DNA of 64,000 bases from Xylaria sp. FL1777. Its lineage: Eukaryota; Ascomycota; Sordariomycetes; Xylariales; Xylariaceae. Below the pieces are notes generated by a model. The model saw only the letters and a program-made list of their open reading frames with translations, was not told the origin of the DNA and did no database searches. Location: contig MU400645.1 of NCBI GenBank assembly GCA_022578965.1, positions 1 through 64,000 on the forward strand, read 5' to 3'. Every line of letters starts with the position of its first letter. Positions within the stretch are counted from its first letter, which is position 1. The position numbers and the translations under genes were made by a program. This document shows positions 59,391-64,000 of the stretch, in pieces.

Positions 59391-62300
59391 ATTTTCAACG
59401 GTTACGGAGTTCCGCGTTGATTACTTATGGATGTGTAGTTGAGTCGAGAAAGTCTTTAGCATGCATCATTCGTGTGAGGTACACGGTTCGTTGAATATTT
59501 CCGCCGGCTTATCCTCCCGCGAGACGTTTAATCATAACATGCTGTGACCAAGCTAAATTTTTGTTTCTATAATAGTCCTAAAGTGTTGTGTTTTATTAAG
59601 ATAGATAGTCGGGTGGTTATTCTGGCAAAATACGGTAAAATGCCAATCTTTTGACGATCAAATTCTACTCTGATCTCACGCTTCATGAGACCCTTGACTA
59701 AGTGAATAATTTTCAACTAGATAATATTGAGATTAGTGAATTGTGAGCCGATAAGTCATTTGTCGCTCCAACAATTTTTCTCCGTCCAGATGTCGTAACG
59801 AACGTTCTCTTCGTTTGGTCGATACTCTGGTGGTACTCGACACCAAGGATGATAGGGGTCGCCTAATTAGGAGTAATGTAAAGGCTGTATTTCATAGGCG
59901 ACTAGAAGATCACACCCGTACACTTCATCTAGATTTCTTCCACCCACAGTGTCAGAGATGTTTGTCTCCAGAGTGAAGTTAAGTCACGGAAGGGTAGCTG
60001 CTAGGTCGTAGTTATGGGTAAGGGCTCAATATTATTGATTCCTGAGTCCCCCCAGAAAGTATTGGAAGGGAACTCATCCTTATATAGTAAATACTAGACT
60101 GTCTCCCCACAATTAAGCTCCTTCTACCCTGCTGCGACCCTAGTCCCTGACACACAGCCAGAGGCTTTACTCTATAAAATCTACTCATAAAGAAGCCGAC
60201 AACGACTGCTAAGCGAAAGATATTAAAATTAGTACTCTCATGCTAAGTAAGCATCTATCCGTACCGATCGTGCCGTGATTAAGAGACTACGCTGATAGTT
60301 TTGGCTGTCTTGAGGATATGGGCGTGTGATGTAAGGGATAATTGAATGGGTACGCTGATGACATATTGTTTCATGAGCGCCTTTTTAAAAATTAAAGAGG
60401 TGTAAGGCGAGGTAGTGCGGTAGAAAGGTCCTTTCGTTTTCTACTAGATCGGACTTTATAAATGACTTATGACGGAGTAGAATTTGGGGTTCCGATTGAC
60501 CGACCACGCCGGCGGTCATAGAACTTGGTTTTACATAACCAAATTCAGGCTGGAATTAGAGTTCTCATGTTTCCCATCGTACTAAGGGTTATGGTAGCGG
60601 CCTAGTCTCAATGTAATGGTAAGCGAAGACTGACAATAAACCACCATAGCAATCTATCTAGTTTTAAAACACAGGGTCTGAGGCGTCTCGAATAGCTTTT
60701 ATCCAAGTAGTTAAGATGCCGGAGAGCTTGGCATAGTCAGCATCCGTGAGTCCAGTGTACAGAAGACAAGCTGAGCGGCAATGGAGTCGGGAGAGGCCCG
60801 CTGCCGCCGCAAGAACCTGGGGGAACGCTGTAGCGGTGACATAGGCTCTGGTCAGCATAATTCTTGCTCATCCCTATTAGATATATCTATTTCACCGACA
60901 GTTTTCCTTGGGGATCGATGATTTCACTATGATCACCTAAAGCTGGTTGTGACACTAGTCGACGCAGGCGCTAGTACCGGTTTGGCGTTGGAACAGGCTA
61001 ATCATCATTAACTCGGAGATGTTATTTATACTGATTTTGCCGCTACCGCTAGAGACTATCAAGCAATGAATAAAAAGAGAATTAATTAAATGATTAGGAT
61101 TTATAGGGTTCAGATTTTCTGTTTGAGTTGAACGGAAGTAATGAACATTTAAAAAGAACTGTTATTCTATAATCGGTTCTCTCTACATCTTGTTATATGT
61201 CTATTAAATCTAAGTTCAGAGTCATTTGTCATTCGCGCGTCCAACACACCTCTCCTATACCCATATAACGCGCCTTTTGAAAGAGCGCCTCGCTTACACA
61301 TCTTCAACACAATACCCCTGCTTACTTACGCCATCTTGAGCTTCATGGGTACCAAAAACAACCTATTATGCCTTTGGTCCCTTCGTTGTCACCCCAAGTC
61401 TAGAATAGCTCATTGGCCCCAGCTTTGCAATGCCGCATTGCTTGTGGATACCTTTATGCTTTGCACAATTACCCTCCAGAGCCAACGGAGACGAGTGGCG
61501 AAATCGTCAACTTGATTCGGTCGAACTGCATTGAGACGCCTTTTCAATTTCTTCAAACCGCCCAGACAATCCTTGCATGGATAAATGAGACCACGACTTG
61601 AGAGACCGAAATATCAACTTGGAAATTGGAAACATCGGCGCACCATGAGCAAGACTGAGCATCTTCTCTGGAGGGAAATACTTAATCAAATGGTCTAGTC
61701 CCTCGAACACTACAGAGATCACGGGCCATAGCCGGACTTCGTAGGTATGATTCATGATTGGGACTTGAAACACCCAGGTGATCCGATCGATTCTTCAAGT
61801 GGTTTCCAACGACACGCGGGCGAACATCGACAGGGCGACCTCCTCCACCATTGAAAGGCTCAATAATGAGGAACGACCACTATCATTCCGAGCAGCCTGT
61901 CACTTCTTCGGAGCGTAGTGAATTCATAGTAGCTCTTTGACACCTAGTACTGCTGTGCCTTATGTTTGAAATGAAAAACACTGTATTTGATGCATTCTCA
62001 ACGGCAAGCCTGCTTCGTCGGCGTACTTCGTCATACTGTAGGGTTGAAGCTGTGGCTATGCTACCGACTGGGGGCTGTGCTGCAGGTTGGGTTGCGTGCC
62101 CAAGTAGCGACATTGCTGCAGCGGCCGCCTGCTCGAACTTCACACTTGGACGCTATTCCAGAGCATTTCAATCACTTCCAGTACAATCGCGCTGCCGATA
62201 CAGATGTGTTTTCAATATGCCGCCGTTGTGCTGAATGCGTTCGGGGACTCATCCCATATGCAGTTCCATCATCGAGTTCTTGGCGCCCGACCAAACAGCA

Positions 62301-62452
62301 TCAAACAGCATAAAACAGCATATTTGACCGGCGGATCGAGTTGAGCAGCGGTATTGAAACACACGTTAGCTCATCGATGATAGAATAGCTTCGGCTTCCC
62401 CACCCATTATTAAGAGATACTCTCCTCCTGGCACGATTCGTCGGAATCAGAG
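59391..62452. other. Gene-poor region before the NACHT gene
   Basis: About 3 kb with no confident gene. A 64-codon minus frame at 60664-60858 is listed separately. Near 61,230-61,345 there is a CT- and CA-rich leader-like stretch followed by an ATG (61346) and a 50-odd-codon frame without features. ACAGCAT is repeated three times near 62,298-62,325. Confidence 0.5.
60664..60858 (-). CDS. Unassigned short open frame, possible gene remnant
   Basis: A 64-residue frame, MLTRAYVTATAFPQVLAAAA then GLSRLHCRSACLLYTGLTDA and a helical end ILTTWIKAIRDASDP. It is more protein-like than chance frames nearby but has no partner exon or family I recognise. It could be the last exon of a decayed gene. Confidence 0.22.
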   Translation of the reverse strand: MLTRAYVTATAFPQVLAAAAGLSRLHCRSACLLYTGLTDADYAKLSGILTTWIKAIRDASDPVF

Positions 62453-64000
62453 ATGGATCCGTTGTCTGCCCTGAGCCTGGCAGGGACCGTCGTCCAATTC
62501 GTCCAATTTGCAGTCAGTCTCATCAATGGCGCAAAGAGAATCTATGTCACCGGCCATTCAATCGAAACTGAGACCCTCGATGGAATCTACCGTCTACTGT
62601 CTGGTTTCAGCTCGGACCTGGGCACCCAATGCGGTGGACACCTACAACCCTTCCCTGGGAACCTTCAGCTGCTGGCAAATCGAAGAGCCGTCGCGCTCGG
62701 GAGCTTGGCTGCTAGATGCAAACAGGACTGCGATCATCTGCTAGCGATTGTCAACCGCTTGAAGACAAGCAGCGTTACCGGACCACGATGGTGGGCGTCA
62801 TTCATTGTGGCATTGAAGGAGGTGGCCAAGGCTAAGGAAGTCAAGGAGCTCCAAGAACGCATCGAAGGCTATCAGAGCCAGATGGTACTTCATCTGTGCG
62901 CTATCTCGAACCAAGCTGTCGATGAGGTTGCATTGCAAGTTCATGAACTCTGCTCCATGGCGAAGAAGGCACAGGTCCAGAGGCGCGAGCAGCTCGAAAG
63001 CTTGGAAAACGAGCTTCACCAGCTCCGGGCACAAATCGCTAATCTCAGCAACCAAAACGGCAAAACCAGCCTCTCTAGAGATGAAATCGACATGCTCACC
63101 ACGAGAGTATCGATGTTATCGGTGACCGGCAAGACTTACGCCAAGGAGCATAGTGTTCTCGCCGATCTTGACTACGACAGGAGACGGGCAAGGCACGCCA
63201 AGATTCACCATGCCCATCAGAGTACTTTTAATTGGGTATTTGACAATGCATCGCAGAGAAGCCGCGCCGGAAAGGAGATACTAGCTTGGTTGGAACACGG
63301 GAATGGTACCTTCTGGGTATCAGGAAAACCTGGGGCTGGGAAGTCTACCTTCATGAAATTCGTCGCCGATCACCCCAACACGGGAGAAGCCCTCCGCCAT
63401 TGGGCTTTTCCAGACCACGCCATACTCGCATGCCATTACTTTGATTTGGGTGGAACCCCCATTCAGAGGTCTCTCGAAGGCCTTCTACGTTCTCTACTGT
63501 ACCATATCCTTCGTCAGGCGCCGGGCCTCATTTCTACTGTTCTCCCGGAGCGATGGCGTGAGGTAACACAGGACCAGTCCAATTCATCCAAGATCGAAAA
63601 TTCCTGGACGCTCACCGAGCTCCAGGATGGCATGTCGAAGATCACCGAAGAGGTGACGAGGACTTTGAAGGTCAAGATCTGTTTCTTTATCGACGGGCTT
63701 GATGAGTTTAGCGGAGATCATATAATAATTTGCCGAATTCTCAAAGACTTGTGTAAATCGTCTAAAGTCAAGATTTTCTTCTCGAGTCGGCCATGGAACG
63801 TATTTGAAGAAAACTTCGGCGCGCAAGAAGAGAAGCTGTGCATTCATAACCTTACCAAGCAAGACATTCGAAACTATGTGGAAAGTCAACTGCATGGCCA
63901 CCCCCGTTGGAGCATCATGGTCTCCGAAGCCGAGTCGGCAGTCTTACTAGTCACTGAGGTCACAGAGAGGGCACACGGTGTGTTTTTGTGGGTTTATCTT
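62453..64000 (+). CDS. NACHT-type STAND protein (NLR-like), 3' end outside window
   Basis: Open for 516 codons from ATG at 62453 to the window edge; the C-terminus is missing. The start MDPLSALSLAGTVVQFVQFA is the typical opening of the fungal STAND N-terminal domain (HeLo-like/fungal-N class, about 1-120). A coiled coil follows (about 140-205, REQLESLENELHQLRAQ). The linker has FNWVFDN and ILAWLEHGNGTFWVSG. The NACHT NTPase begins with Walker A GKPGAGKST (about 291-299); Walker B is FFIDGLDEF (about 411-419), and a sensor segment FFSSRPW follows. The end reached, HGVFLWVYL, is also usual after this NTPase. Such proteins act in fungal non-self recognition and programmed cell death; ligand repeats (WD, ankyrin or TPR) normally follow and would lie beyond the window. 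The first kilobase upstream shows no obvious partner effector gene. Confidence 0.9.
   Translation, partial: MDPLSALSLAGTVVQFVQFAVSLINGAKRIYVTGHSIETETLDGIYRLLSGFSSDLGTQCGGHLQPFPGNLQLLANRRAVALGSLAARCKQDCDHLLAIVNRLKTSSVTGPRWWASFIVALKEVAKAKEVKELQERIEGYQSQMVLHLCAISNQAVDEVALQVHELCSMAKKAQVQRREQLESLENELHQLRAQIANLSNQNGKTSLSRDEIDMLTTRVSMLSVTGKTYAKEHSVLADLDYDRRRARHAKIHHAHQSTFNWVFDNASQRSRAGKEILAWLEHGNGTFWVSGKPGAGKSTFMKFVADHPNTGEALRHWAFPDHAILACHYFDLGGTPIQRSLEGLLRSLLYHILRQAPGLISTVLPERWREVTQDQSNSSKIENSWTLTELQDGMSKITEEVTRTLKVKICFFIDGLDEFSGDHIIICRILKDLCKSSKVKIFFSSRPWNVFEENFGAQEEKLCIHNLTKQDIRNYVESQLHGHPRWSIMVSEAESAVLLVTEVTERAHGVFLWVYL

Noticed and set aside
61413..61601. 62-codon + frame
   Set aside because: Starts with TTG rather than ATG, and no splice-supported upstream exon was found.

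Overview
The window is nuclear DNA of a filamentous ascomycete (Pezizomycotina, probably a Sordariomycete). Evidence: short 48-110 bp GT-AG introns, ascomycete-type gene families (SAT4/rhodopsin-like membrane protein, STAND/NACHT protein, Dfg5-like GH76, ech42-type GH18 chitinase), and a 12.3 kb block of extremely AT-rich DNA with the transition-only decay expected of repeat-induced point mutation (RIP). I cannot name the species.

Layout. 1-12,320 is an AT-rich, gene-free block. Inside it lies a structurally complete but coding-dead LTR retrotransposon (2,791-10,820; two 213-bp LTRs, 5-bp target duplication AAATT) whose RT, RNase H and integrase can still be read in one frame, so it is Ty3/Gypsy. 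At about 12.3 kb the composition changes abruptly to gene-bearing DNA: an intronless chitinase (12.8-14.2 kb); a divergent pair of 40S ribosomal protein genes (ubiquitin-eS31 and eS26); a divergent pair of an ELYS-like protein and the condensin ATPase SMC4; and a small two-exon protein with a Cys-rich tail. 26-32 kb is gene-poor, with decayed fragments (an ankyrin-like relic) and one compact GNAT acetyltransferase. 32-36.1 kb holds a five-exon sugar permease and a five-exon SAT4-family membrane protein. A 291-bp Tc1/mariner-type MITE with perfect 30-bp inverted repeats sits at 37.3-37.6 kb. 38-41.2 kb is the ARID-domain SWI/SNF subunit Swi1, followed upstream by about 7 kb without a convincing gene but with palindromic motifs.

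48.2-50.5 kb holds a tail-to-tail pair, an EVE-domain (THYN1-like) protein and the U3 processome protein UTP6. 51.6-59.4 kb groups three genes related to surface glycoconjugates: a full-length CWH43 GPI-lipid remodelase, a secreted GH76 mannanase-like protein and a GT90/CAP10 glycosyltransferase. After 3 kb of gene-poor DNA the window ends inside a NACHT/STAND protein that runs off the right edge.

Exon boundaries were worked out by eye from GT-AG signals, reading phase and family knowledge. The most notable points are the all-transition LTR divergence and the unusual base context of surviving cytosines in the AT block, the perfect-TIR MITE, the surface-glycan gene group, the palindromes upstream of SWI1 and the acidic insertion in the GT90 enzyme. 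No database search was possible.
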